A stretch of 19,712 nucleotides of DNA from Rachicladosporium sp. CCFEE 5018 (Eukaryota > Ascomycota > Dothideomycetes > Cladosporiales > Cladosporiaceae): contig KZ111168.1 in the NCBI GenBank assembly GCA_002077045.2, forward strand, positions 44,087-63,798, given 5' to 3'. Position 1 is the first letter of the stretch, and the number at the start of each line of letters is the position of its first letter. Below, piece by piece: positions 1 to 10,494 of the stretch. A program made the translations under genes and the position numbers. A model generated the notes under the pieces. The model was not told the origin of the DNA and made no database searches. It saw only the letters and a list, made by a program, of their open reading frames with translations.

Positions 1-1150
1 CAATGCTTGCCGCATGGCCATGAACACCACAGACCCTGGTGGCGATGGTGATGTATCAGCGACCAATGCCCTCTGCGAGTCTGCGCAGATCTCCTGTCTG
101 AACGTGTCCAGCCCATACATCAAGAGTGGACGTAGTGTCTACGACATTCGGCAAAAGCTGCCCACTCCCAACCCGCCAAGCGCGTATCAGGAGTACCTGA
201 ACAACGAAACGGTGCTGGCATCGATCGGTGCGCAGGTCAACTACACTCAAAGCAACCCGTACGTGCAGCAAGCCTTCATCTCTACCGGCGACACCATTCG
301 TGGCGGTCTGGGCCAGGACCTTGCATATCTGGTCAGTATTGGCATCCGCGTCGGCCTGATCTATGGCGACGCCGACTACATCTGCAACTGTTACGGCGGC
401 GAGGCGATCAGTCTGCAAGTTGCATCACTGCTTCCTGCCACAATTCCCATGACTTCCACCTCCGACCCCAGCGCTATCGTCTTCACCCCACCGGACTACG
501 CTACCTCTTTCCCGGCCGCCGGCTACGCTGGCGTTATTGTCAACGAGTCATATATTGGGGGTGACGTCCGCCAGTTCGGCAACCTCAGCTTCACGCGTGT
601 CTTCGACGCTGGCCATCTGGTCCCTTACTACCAAGCTGAAGCGGCCTTCGTAATCTTCAGTCGCATAGTACAGGGTACCGACATCAGCACCGGCGAAGCC
701 AAGAATCTCTCCACTTGGAGCACTACAGGAACTCAAAACTCAACACGTACCAACGCCGTGCCTCCCGCGCCTTCTACAACCTGCTGGGTCAGAGACTGGA
801 ACAACACCTGCACGCCCGACGACACCGAGGCCATGTTGGCAGGCAAAGGCATAGTAATGCACGGCATATGGTATCCCGATGACGACTCCGTTACCCTGCC
901 AAGCTCAAGCGTCGCTGCGGGCGTGCCGGGAAATCCGATGTCCACTTCCGGCTCGCTGAGTTCTGCGGGACAGGACGGAGGGAGCTCGACGATGGAGTTG
1001 ACGGGTGTGTTTACTGCGACTGGGACGCCGAAGCCTTCGAATAGCAAGGGCGCTGCGGCGGGTCTGCGGGCACCGGTGGAAAGCTGGCGAGTGGCGCCGT
1101 TGGGGGTAGTAATTGGCGCTTTTGTATTTGGCGGCATGCTCCTCCTTTGA
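1..1150 (+). CDS. Serine carboxypeptidase S10 (CPS1-like), C-terminal part, probably GPI-anchored
   Basis: This is the 3' part of a secreted peptidase that removes C-terminal amino acids from peptides. The frame is already open at base 2, so the gene begins outside the window and the ATG at 14 is internal. The catalytic Asp lies in the motif GDADYICN (second Asp, codon 374-376). The catalytic His is in FDAGHLVPYYQ (codon 614-616). The nucleophile Ser is upstream and not visible. Many N-glycosylation sequons (NETV, NYTQ, NESY, NLSF, NNTC) fit a secretory protein. After the peptidase fold comes a Ser/Thr/Gly/Pro-rich tail of about 100 residues, ending in a small-residue stretch (SNSKGAAAG) and a terminal hydrophobic segment with no charged residue after it. 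That is the usual layout of a GPI-attachment signal, so cell-wall or membrane anchoring is inferred. The family call is firm; the exact subfamily is not. Confidence 0.9.
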   Translation, partial: NACRMAMNTTDPGGDGDVSATNALCESAQISCLNVSSPYIKSGRSVYDIRQKLPTPNPPSAYQEYLNNETVLASIGAQVNYTQSNPYVQQAFISTGDTIRGGLGQDLAYLVSIGIRVGLIYGDADYICNCYGGEAISLQVASLLPATIPMTSTSDPSAIVFTPPDYATSFPAAGYAGVIVNESYIGGDVRQFGNLSFTRVFDAGHLVPYYQAEAAFVIFSRIVQGTDISTGEAKNLSTWSTTGTQNSTRTNAVPPAPSTTCWVRDWNNTCTPDDTEAMLAGKGIVMHGIWYPDDDSVTLPSSSVAAGVPGNPMSTSGSLSSAGQDGGSSTMELTGVFTATGTPKPSNSKGAAAGLRAPVESWRVAPLGVVIGAFVFGGMLLL

Positions 1151-1671
1151 GCGGAAAGTAAAAGAATATGTAAATACTACCAAAATGTACAAGAATATTA
1201 TAGGAAACTACTGAAGCCCGGGAACGCTCTGAAAGCAAAATCGACAGGATTATGCCCTCACTGATAGCCGAAGCACAGGTGCATGCTTTACCAACTCAAA
1301 AGATTTCCTGATCGCTATCGCATGTCCGTGAAGAGGCGACGTCTTTTGCATTAAGTATCTATGATCGCGCTGCTGTACGTATCATGACAAGCTAATCCAA
1401 ACTCAAGTCACTCCCTCGCTACAAGCACGCCGCCCCAAAGACGCAGCGTGAACGTCGACTCTGCGACTAATCACCAGCCGCAGCTAAGTGTCGGTAAAAA
1501 TTCACTTCCGAACATGGGTTGTTGGCTCTCAGCATGCGCACTTTGCTCTCGGCCGCAGTCTGCCCTGAAAATCTGACTTGAGCGCTCGCTGTGAGCACTG
1601 ACTGCAACCTCACGAGCCGTCTTTGACCACACACGCGTCGCATCCTCGCTATCGCAGGCGTTATTGGCACT
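1151..1671. other. Convergent 3' flanks of the carboxypeptidase and mpg1 genes
   Basis: No gene is recognised in this 521-bp stretch. It separates two genes that end towards each other, so it should hold both 3' untranslated regions. A/T-rich sequence just after the carboxypeptidase stop (about 1153-1210, with AAGAATAT and AATATTATAG) could contain its polyadenylation signals. An open frame continues from mpg1 down to 1467 on the minus strand, but this is read-through of the last intron and not coding. Confidence 0.6.
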
Positions 1672-2886
1672 CTACATGATGATCGCGGGCGCTGCAAACA
1701 CAGGTTAGCCGTTTCCTCTCTCGAACCCACATACTCGAGCAACTTACCATCAACATTCGCCTTTATACTCTTATGCGGCAGCACACTCGCGCCATTGCAG
1801 TAAATCTCATCCCCAATCGTCACATCATCCCCAAGTACACTCACGTTCTCCAGCCTTGCCCAGCGGCCAATCGTGCTGTTCCAGCCTACAATCGTGCTCT
1901 TGACCCACGCATGCTCTTTCACTTTGCTGCCCTGCAACAACACACATCGCTGCAATCGCACGCCGTCCCCGATCTCGACGTTAGGTCCAATAACGACGTT
2001 TGGTCCGATCTTGCAGTTCTTGCCGATCTTCGCTGAGGGATCGATGAGCACGTTGCCGGAGTGGATGTAGGGTGTTGACTGGCCGGGGTGGGAGAGGAGC
2101 TTGGAGTTTTGTTTGGTGAGGGAGGAGAGGTAGAGGCAGGTTCCGCTGAGGAAATCTTTGGGCTGTCCGACGTCCATCCAGAAGCCCTCCAAATCGAAGC
2201 TATGCAGCTGTCCGTCCTTCACAATCGCGGGGAACGTCTCTTGCTCGATTGACGTCGGGCGTAGCTCGATGCGCTTCAGCACTGAGGGGTTGAGAATGTA
2301 GATTCCGGCGTTGATGCGGTTGCCGACGAACTCGACGGGTTTCTCGACGAAGCGGTCGATGCGCGAGGGGTGGTCGGGTTTGTGCACGATCACACCGTAC
2401 TTGCTCGGCTCCTCCACTTTCGTGACCACAATAGTTCCCTCCTGTCCATGGCTCTCGTGGAACTTCGCCAACTCATTGAACGGGAAGTCGCAGATAACAT
2501 CGCTGTTCAGCACGAAGAACGGCTTATCATCCTTCCCCAGCACCTTCTCAGCTAGCTTCAGCGGCCCAGCAGTCCCCAATGGCTCCGTCTCGACGCTGAA
2601 GGTGATGTTGACATTGTACTCGGCGGAGTACTTTTCTAGCGCTTTTGTCATTATCTCCGGACGGTAGTTCACCGCTAGTACGATGTCTGTGACGCCTGCG
2701 TGGGCGAGGGCTTCGATTTGGTGGACGATCATGGGTCGGTTGCCGAATTCTACGAGGGGCTTGGGGAGGGTGAGGGTGAGGGGGCGGAGGCGCGTGCCGA
2801 AGCCGCCGACGAGGATGAGGGCTGCGTTGGAGTGTCAGTGAGAGCTGGTGGGCGAGCATGCTGGGCTTCGTACCTTTCATGCCCAT
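1672..2886 (-). CDS. mpg1: GDP-mannose pyrophosphorylase (mannose-1-phosphate guanylyltransferase), 3 exons
   Basis: The enzyme makes GDP-mannose from mannose-1-phosphate and GTP in the cytosol, feeding N- and O-glycosylation, GPI anchors and cell-wall mannan. The exons, in coding order, are 2886-2874, 2821-1748 and 1691-1672. Intron 1 (2873-2822) opens GTACGA and has CTGAC before CAG; intron 2 (1747-1692) opens GTAAGT and has CTAAC before CAG. Splicing restores the family N-terminus MKALILVGGFGTRLRPLT with the nucleotide-binding signature, then PKPLVEF and FFVLNSDVI. The C-terminal half carries left-handed beta-helix hexapeptide repeats (IGKNCKIGPNVVIGPNVEIG). The last exon supplies only the conserved end, DAPAIIM. 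Two in-frame ATGs exist: 2886, in good context (ACAATGG), and 2880, which matches the usual family start. Starting at 2880 gives 366 residues, close to the known fungal length. Confidence 0.95.
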
Positions 2887-3689
2887 TGTGCTGGTTGTAT
2901 GGGGGTTGCGGTTGGGTGTAGTGTTGCGATTGCTACTGGAGTGTTCAGACTCGAGATGTTCAGTGCAGAGCGAGTGGTAGCAATCTTGCGATGGAGTACA
3001 AGATCACAAGAAGTTAAGTAAGTATAGCGGTCAGCGCATGTGCTCGGAAGTGGCAGCTGTTACATATACAAAGTGTCAAGCCACTGCAAGGCCACGCAAG
3101 AGTTCCCCTGCCCCTAACAAAACACTGCTCCAGACTCTCGGCTCCACTACGCGCACAGCGTAGCAGCAGCGCGATCAGGGTCTAGCTACATGCTGCTACA
3201 TGAAGCGGCCAGTCATCTTCGGGGATGCCGCTCGTGTTGACTTTTCGAGGGCCACCGTGACACGAGTGCGTCGTGGCGTTGCTCGGCACTATTTCGAGAT
3301 GCGTGCCTTGCATGATGACTACGCACGAGATCTTACTTGTGGGAGCATAAGATTGTAGCATTGCTTTTCTTTGAAACACCGGCTGATGGCGAGCAGCATA
3401 CACTGCCTGTGATCATGGAGTAGCATGGCTTCGAGCATGCCTTTCGCATGCGGTCCCGAGTATGCCCGCGCTGCATTGGGATTTGGAGATCTGCCCTCTT
3501 CCCCCGGGCCGAGCCTCGACGATCTCGAGTCGTCCGAGGCATGTTTTCGGTCGTGAACGCGCGAACATGTGGATGAAGCGATTGGCGTCAGCAGCGTCGA
3601 GAGCCTCTCCGACACGGCGACCCATTATTTCACTACATCCTACACATCCTCGTGCATGCGCGCGTGACGCACGTCGCCTCCAAACCCTC
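2887..3689 (-). promoter_or_regulatory. mpg1 upstream region and SAS3 3' flank
   Basis: This 803-bp stretch lies between the start of mpg1 and the stop of SAS3, both on the minus strand. I see no convincing gene; the small open frames have no family features, and those beyond about 3400 extend into the SAS3 tail in other frames. The part near 2887-3150 should be the mpg1 promoter. It contains two closely spaced CCCCT elements (3105-3109 and 3111-3115), the core of the fungal stress-response element; such short motifs occur often by chance. The other end should hold the SAS3 3' untranslated region. Confidence 0.45.
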
Positions 3690-6600
3690 CTAATCATACA
3701 GTATCTCTTCCTCCCCTTCCGCATCCTCCAACCCGCCCTCCTCGTCCTCTTCCCCGTGCTCGCCTTCACCTGCTCCGTCCTCTTCATCTTCGCCGTGCTC
3801 GTCTGCTGACGGTGCACGCGCATTCTCGTTCACCTGCTCCGCGGTAGCACTGACTTCCTCGCCGAGCTTACTTCTCGTTCTCCTCGCTGCTGCCCTGGCT
3901 CCACCAGTCGTGCTCCTGCGATCCCCGGTGGGCCGCCGCCTGACAGGTCCCAAGCGATACGGGCTGCCGAAGGCCTTCCGTCTACTTCCAGGCCTGCCAG
4001 CACGGCGCTTAGCAGCTGACACAGCACCGGGGAGTGGCGGGAAGATCTCGAAGCGGGTTGGAGGTATAGGCCCGCTGTGAGATGTCGTGGGACGGGAGGA
4101 TGAAGCTGTAGGTGGAGGGGACGGAGAGCGAGGTTGAGGCGTCTTTCGCGGGAACGTGCGGCGGACGGGTGAGATTGTCTTATGTCGAGTGGGCGATGCG
4201 GGTGCAGGTGTTTGACGAGGCGAAGTCCGACGAGGTGAGATTTCTGTGTGAGAGGGCTGCGGCGTGAGGGTGGGCAGCTTGGAAGGCGAGCGGGAGGGTT
4301 TGCCGTGGAGCTCGACTGGTGGCGTGGCGTCGACGCTGTCCTCGATACTATCGGTGACATTGTCTTCGTCGCCATTTGGTGCAGGCACACTTGGCGGTGC
4401 GCTCGGCTCTTCAACTGCCTCGTTACGAGGCGCAACAGTCTGCATGGGCTGGTTCGTCAAGGTCTCTTCACCCATGGCGAAGAATGAGGTGGGCTTGTGC
4501 GTCTCGTATGGCGTCCAGACCAGCAGATCACGGTTCAACTGGATCGTCGCTTTCTTATCGTGCTTGTCGACGTACTCCTTCATGTACTCATAGTCGAGGC
4601 GCATAGCGTAAGTCTTCGTGATAGGATCTCGAGCAAGGAACCGCAACGCCTCGAGCGTGGAAATGATGTCGTCAAAGGTCATGCCTGTATCCTTGGCGAT
4701 GTCGGCGATGGAGACCTGCGCAGTCCCGATGGAGGCGCCTTTGTATTCCAACAGTAGTCGACAGAGCACAGTACGCCAGTAGGATCGATATGAGACAAGG
4801 CCCATGTCGGAAAGTGGCTTCTCCGGCGATCCAGTGCGCTCCTCGACTTTCGTAAGAAGGTATGAGAACTCGATGAGCACTCTGCCAAAGCCACGCCGCA
4901 TGTGCACGGGTAGCACCAGAATACAAGACACGTTGTTGCCTGGGCTCTGTAGCGCAGGAGCTAGAGGAGTGTCATGCGCCATCTGCTCGGCGCCGCCGTT
5001 CGCTTGCAGCTCTGCGAGGGCATCAGCTGCAGGCTCTGGCACAGGTGGAGGACACCCACGCTTCTCTTTCGAGAAGTAGCCCACGAAGTGACACCCGAAT
5101 TCGTCGTTCTCTGTCATGATGTAAAACAAGAACGGCTCGACATCGTAGTACAGCGTCTTCGAGCCGAGGAAGAGCTTGGCTAGCAGACAGAGGTTCTGGC
5201 AGTACAGCGGATTGCGGCGACCATCCACCTCCCAGAACGACAGTGTGGTCTCGTTGCCAGTCTCGGGATTGGTGATGGCCTGTCGATAGATCTCATCACC
5301 AGGAGGATGCTTCGCAGAGCACTTCAGCTTGTGGCGCCATGCGACGTAGTCTGAGCTCATATACTTCAGGCAGAACTCGCAGATGTAGAGGTGCTTGTTC
5401 CTGCTGTACTCTTCGGGATATGGCGCGGCATGCCAGGTGTCGATCTCATAACGGCCAAAGTTGATGCATTTGATCTTGCTCGCTGGACCAGCTTGCTTCG
5501 CTCGTGCGGGCGTCTCGCCGTTCGTCTTCGCCATCTTCTCCTTCCACTTGAGCTCGGCACGTTCCCGGGCGTCTTGGAAAGCTTTGCGATCCGGGTCTTG
5601 AGGATAGGTGCGTGCCGTGTCGGCTTCGACCTCTGTGAGGATGCCGCCATACGGTCGACCTTTGTTCTCCTCGGTATCGCGGTCCGGGAAAGCGTAGAAA
5701 GGGTTGGCGTACATTGTCGTTTGCACAGCCGGGAAGTGCTGCGGCTCTTCCACCTCGACAGTGCCGGTCTGAGCTCGTGCATTGCGGAGACGCCTGATGC
5801 GGTCACGCTCGCGACGACGCTGCTTGCGCTGCACTTGCTTCTCGACCTCGTCCCATTGGGCGACGGAGACAGCTATCGCGACAATGCAGCTCTTCGGATC
5901 TTCTGTCGTTGAGACAATGCGTGCACCCCTCTTGCGACCCTTCTGTCTCTGTGGTCGATCTGCCCGTGATGGCTGAGACGCGATATCGTCTGCACCGTCT
6001 ACACCGCTCACAGCAGCAGCTTCCTCGTCAATGGCCGATCGGCTGTCATCATCGCCAGCGTCAGTACGTTGACGCTTGCGAATGGCTGGTCTTGGCACAT
6101 CGTCGGCATCGTCCGAAGGTGTCTTGCGCTTACGCAGCGACCGTGAGCCGTCCATTGGGTCCTCGTCCAGGATGAGAGTGTTGAAGACCGAGTGCGACGT
6201 AGGATCGATGCCGCCTCGCGCCGCAGGAAGTAGATCCCGCGCCATCTTAGGGGCGGAGGAACCGCGGCGGGAGGCCAGCGTCTCGGGAACATTCTTGAAG
6301 TCCTCCTCGAGGCCATTGGCAACACATTCTTTACATCGCCAGCGAGCGGCGTCTGCATATTGTCAGTATAGACCGTATATATAAATTGGATTACCTCTTA
6401 TGCAGAAGCATATGAAGCTGACCCACCTTCATCGGAAGCCAGCGAATTGTTGTCCCGCGCGCATGATCTATGGGCTAAGATAAGTCAGCTTGGACCCCGG
6501 ATTTGCAACTCTTATATTCGATTAAGAGTTCGTTTCTTCCTTCTCGACACATACTCAGATATGAGGGACTTGCACTTACAGTTGTCGCCACACACCGCAC

Positions 6601-7087
6601 ATGCGAGGAAGTCTTCATAGTCTGGACTCGGATCATTCTCTTCGTCTTGACCACAAAATCTGGCCGTTTTGTCAGTATATCTGCATGGCATAGAAAAGAT
6701 TAGATGGTGGACTCACATGCAACGAGAGTCCGCGTCAGCAATCCTGATTTCGATCTCATCGCCATCCTCATCGTCATCGCGAGCCTCCCAGTCTTTCTCA
6801 TCCGCCGACTCAGAAGCATCCGAATCCTCATCGACTTCGTTGGCAACAGATTCCGAGTCATCCTCCTCCTCCAGTTCGACCTTCTTCCGCCGATTCCGTC
6901 GGAGGGATCTCGTCTTCACTGCACCGACATTGTCGCCGACATCCTCGTCATCGTCCTCCTCGGCCTCGGCATCAGCCTCGCTGTCCTCCTCAGCTTCACC
7001 CTCCGCGTCCGCATCTGAATCCTCCTCGTCGCCCGAATGCTCCATCACAATGTCCTCATCCTCCGTTGCTGCTGCGCGTGTGGGCAT
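3690..7087 (-). CDS. SAS3: MYST-family histone acetyltransferase with PHD finger (Sas3/Mst2 type), 4 exons
   Basis: Nuclear lysine acetyltransferase; the family relatives Sas3 and Mst2 acetylate histone H3 in NuA3-type complexes. The exons in coding order are 7087-6717, 6659-6580, 6474-6427 and 6352-3690, giving 1053 residues. Introns 6716-6660, 6579-6475 and 6426-6353 begin GTGAGT, GTAAGT and GTGGGT, each with a CTGAC branch point. Residues 10-110 are very acidic. Residues 123-180 form a PHD finger (CIFC, CAVC, HRSC, CKEC). The MYST domain follows at about 470-790: a C2HC zinc finger (C491, C494, H507, C511), the autoacetylated-lysine context GSKTLYYD, the acetyl-CoA loop RRGFGR (651-657), the catalytic Cys in VSCIL (643) and Glu in SPEKPLSD (677). 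The tail has Ser/Pro-rich, Arg-rich and acidic parts. A 40-residue Ala/Pro-rich insertion (599-638) interrupts the catalytic domain. The start is the first in-frame ATG. Confidence 0.93.
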
Positions 7088-7736
7088 GGCGCGTTTCTGC
7101 GGACTGTAGTCGACCCCGCGCCCACGCAACCTGGAAGGTGTGGGCGCCAGGCGCGAGACTGCGATTGTAGCCAGTTTCGCTGCTGCTCGTGCCTAGCCAC
7201 GTGCTCCAGCTATGGGCAGTAACTATGCGTGCGAGAGCATGTGCTCTTGACTTGACTTCACTGCTCCTACCAGCCGCCTCCTGGCTTCCACCTCCTAGCC
7301 TTTCGTGTATTCACTACGTGTCCGCGCCAAACTTCCAGGACCAAGTGCCTCGTCCCCAGCCAGTCTCGGTGAATGCTTAGCAGTTCCTGAAGCGGCCGAT
7401 ATCGATGTCCAAGATGCTTGTGTAAGCGCCGCAGTTGTAGCCTCCTTGCGCCAGATCCCGTCTTTCCAGCGCGACGTGATGGCGTTGACGCGCGTGTGTG
7501 TATTTCCCTGTGAGCCAGAAGCCTATGCGACACCGTTGCGATAGGTGGAATGGCGTGTTGAGGTGTTGTTGAATTGATATTGTCGTGATTCCCTGCCGCG
7601 CTGCTTTGACGTGTAGAGAGCGAGTGACGATCTGGACAGACTACGGCTGTTCCCGTGTGCACCACTTGCTTGCTGAGGACAACGACAGACTAGGAACATT
7701 GACCAACACCTTGTGTACGCCCGATACACAGCCAAG
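7088..7736. promoter_or_regulatory. Divergent promoter region between SAS3 and NDUFA1
   Basis: This 649-bp stretch separates the starts of two oppositely oriented genes and must carry both promoters and 5' leaders. One CACGTG box lies at 7198-7203, about 110 bp from the SAS3 start. There is no obvious TATA box. The open frames crossing it have no recognisable protein features. Confidence 0.6.
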
Positions 7737-8254
7737 ATGGGTGTCCCATTCGAAGCGCTCCTCCCGTATGGGATCATGGCATGTATCTGCGCGCGTCGGG
7801 TCATTGATGTCAGCTAACAAAGTTGTAGCTCGGCGTATGTCCTACTATCCCTCCTCTTTCGACCCAATGGAGACCGCTCCACGGCATGCCATACGAGCAA
7901 TAGGACTGACACGGCCCATACAGATGTTCATGATTTCAGGCGCCGGACTCTCAAAGCTCAGACACATGCAGAACGGAGGGAAGAGGGCAAGGCATTCGGT
8001 GGACCAATGGGACAGGCAGAGTACGCCATACGCACAAGGTTACGGAGCTGCTGTATAGTCACTGATGGATTGCTCACAGTGATGGATCGTGACCGACGGC
8101 TGACGGGATTCCTGCGCGGCCAGACAGATCAAGTGTTGGCACCGGAAGGGTTCGAGCTTAGCAATGGGTGGAGGGTATGTTGCTCGCGGTCAAAGGACTG
8201 CTCACCAAGATCGAATACTGACGAATTGAACAGGTCGAGAAGCGTATCATGTAG
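7737..8254 (+). CDS. NDUFA1: NADH:ubiquinone oxidoreductase subunit NDUFA1/MWFE (fungal 9.8-kDa subunit), 5 exons
   Basis: A small accessory subunit of mitochondrial complex I with one N-terminal membrane helix. The exons are 7737-7778, 7829-7834, 7924-8020, 8080-8174 and 8234-8254, giving 86 residues. Conserved fungal features are the start MGVPFEALLPYG, GAGLSKLRHMQNGGK, the segment DQWDRQMMDRDRRLTGFLRG and the end VEKRIM. ATG 7737 has good context (AAGATGG). The introns at 7835, 8021 and 8175 start GTATGT, GTACGC and GTATGT; CTGAC is present in the first and last. The first intron (7779-7828) is read as a GC-AG intron, because its only nearby GT donor (7783) breaks the frame. With the GC donor, the 6-nt second exon adds Leu-Gly and gives a helix of the expected length (YGIMLGMFMISGAG). 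The family call is firm; the exon 1/2 junction is an inference. Confidence 0.9.
7829..7834 (+). other. 6-nt microexon of NDUFA1 (Leu-Gly)
   Basis: The six bases CTCGGC sit between a strong acceptor (GCTAAC branch point, then TTGTAG) and a strong donor (GTATGT). The following intron has CTGAC and ATACAG. The two codons read Leu-Gly in the middle of the membrane helix. The phases close only if the preceding intron uses the GC donor at 7779. Confidence 0.65.
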
Positions 8255-8320
8255 CCTTGTATCGATCATGCTACGAAAGTTTGACTGTCTGTTGAATCAT
8301 CCACGCTGCCTAACAGACTG

Positions 8321-8338
8321 CTCCATCGCCTCCATCGC
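8321..8338 (+). repeat. Two-copy 9-bp tandem repeat (CTCCATCGC)
   Basis: The unit CTCCATCGC occurs twice in direct succession, just downstream of NDUFA1. It is too short to suggest a function. Confidence 0.6.
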
Positions 8339-10123
8339 CTCAGCTTGGTTCGCGGCGAAGCCCAGCCAGACCGGACCTCGACTACACCGAATTCACTGTA
8401 ACCTCCGGCGCTGACGTGCTCACACTGAACTCAATGTCGCGTCTACATTCCCCTGAGAGAATTAGTACGTACGACCTTGAAGCGCTGACATTGTCGGCGA
8501 CTTCGCACCCTGTCGCAGATCAACGCCGCCCGTTGATTGGCAAGTGAAGGTAATAGCAGCGCCTCTCGAGCTTGTTAGACATAGAGAGAGCGCGAGCACT
8601 TTGAGTCGCATGATTGGGATCTGCCCGGCATATGATTTGCGATGAAACTGGAGGATCGAATGTTGAATGCGCTGATAGTCTTATTTCGCTTTCTATCACA
8701 TGTGACACGCCAAAGGTCGACATTGCGACCCGGCCACCTGGTTTCACAGCTTGGGATTCGTCTCCTAGGCTCGCTCGGAACGCTCACAATGGGAACAAAC
8801 GCGAAGGCTGCCTCAATGCCACACTTCTTACTGCAGCGTCTCGTTGGCCTACGTTATTGAATTGACAGGGTACGCGTATCTGTCTCGGTCAAGGAAGCAG
8901 GCGACGCTGATAACAACGAGGATGCCGTCAGCTATGCTCGCGCCTTACATGGTGGAGGGTCAGGCGGCAGATGAGGTGGCTTCAGGTGTGGCACAGGTTC
9001 GTTACGACTACAGTACAGTAGTGTGCATAATCAACTGGCTTTACACCAACGTCACTGGAGGCGTTGAGTTGTCGGCATCTGTGGTCTGCACTAATGGGGA
9101 GCAGGCCGACTTGCCCGCCCGTGTTGCCGCATGTTCAAAGGCTTCCACACAGCGTGTCGCTCGAAAACCGCCCGATCGTGATCAGACGCACATGGCAGAA
9201 CGGCAGATATGCATTGTCGTGACGATCGTTGCTGCCACGAGTGAGGTGGGCTTGCAGAAAGCGGGAGCAGCAGTCCCAAAGCGTCTGCAATACGTAGTCT
9301 CTCAACCTTTCAGTATAGCAAGTGGCTGCTTCAATTGACGTGCGAATGTGCTGCCGTCTACGGTGTGGCTGCCACGAGGCGGAATGGTCTGCATGGTCGT
9401 GGAGATACATAGAATGTTGTCCATTCTGCCATATATGTTGAGGAAGGCTTCCGAGAGTGCCCTTGCCAGCACCTTGGCGCGTGCGCAATCTCTCAATCGT
9501 CCAATGCAATTTCCAGATTCACTACGTGCCGCCTTGCGTGCTGGCGATGCGCACGTCCGATGCACAACGAACGCAAAACCACAACATATAGTGCTATTAT
9601 AATAGCAGACAAGCATAGGCACGGCCGCACGGGGACCTCCCCGAAGACATCATGCACGCCGGAGGCACCAGCAGGGGTCCTTTCGCGTGGCCTCCATGCA
9701 GCCGTTGGTCCTCGCGTGCGTGTATGATCGCCGTAACCGAATTGTGGTCTCGCTCGTGGTCTGCGGATCGAGGATTTTCAGGCACGCGAGGCTGCGATAT
9801 TACTCCGACTCTGAAGTAGTGGAGATGCAGATATTGTTTGTGGGGTTTGGTGGCTTGGGGAGAGAAACCCGGCTACGAGGCGATGCGGTATGCGATGTCT
9901 GCATGGGTGTGTCCGGTTGCGAAGCGAGGGATGGATATTCGTTACACTTGTTGGGGTGTTACAGGATCCTGGATGGGCGCGAGTGAACATGCAGAGGTGC
10001 ATGTTGCTGACTATGAATGGTGGGTTTGCGAGGGTGATGAGGGTTGAGAGAACGATTGCAGTTGGTAGCGAAGAAGGTCGCTTGAGGGCGGTTGTGATGT
10101 GTTCGATATCTGCACTGAGATGT

Positions 10124-10145
10124 CTACATGTATACATACATGTAG
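10124..10145. repeat. Inverted repeat, 10-bp arms with a 2-bp centre
   Basis: The arms CTACATGTAT and ATACATGTAG are perfect reverse complements separated by AC. The repeat lies within a short ATACATA/TACATGT-rich patch and could be a protein-binding dyad or a small cruciform. It may also be a by-product of local alternating purine-pyrimidine sequence. Confidence 0.6.
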
Positions 10146-10494
10146 GTACATGTGCTTGTGTGTACGCAGCCCATGCACTCATCGAGCATTCGCTGTAGTC
10201 AGGACTTTGTTGATCATCGACGCACTCGGACTGATGGAAGCTCGGATCAAGTCGATATACTTGATACGGACGGGGAACACAGGCACCGCATATTTGTTAT
10301 AGCACGCGGGAAGCTTGTATGTCATCTCATATACCGCCCGCTCCCTTGCGCATGCATTACCGCGTGATTGATGGAGCCTAGTTTGCAAACCAGGTTCAGA
10401 TATTCTGGTGCTACTGCAAGGCGCCAAATTGCGGCAGACATATTTCTGTCGCAGGCGAACATATCATCGGCGGCGCAGAATGTAGAGACCTCGC

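Noticed and set aside
1467..1747. Long C-terminal extension of mpg1
   Set aside because: It is read-through of a clear GTAAGT...CTAAC...CAG intron; splicing restores the conserved family end 24 bases later.
7585..8058. Continuous 157-codon frame through the NDUFA1 region
   Set aside because: It reads through introns with good splice sites and lacks the conserved MGVPFEALLPYG start, which is in another frame.
8844..9338. Open frame of 164 codons on the plus strand
   Set aside because: It begins at a non-ATG codon, has no recognisable motif and overlaps open frames on the other strand. No splice or family evidence supports it.
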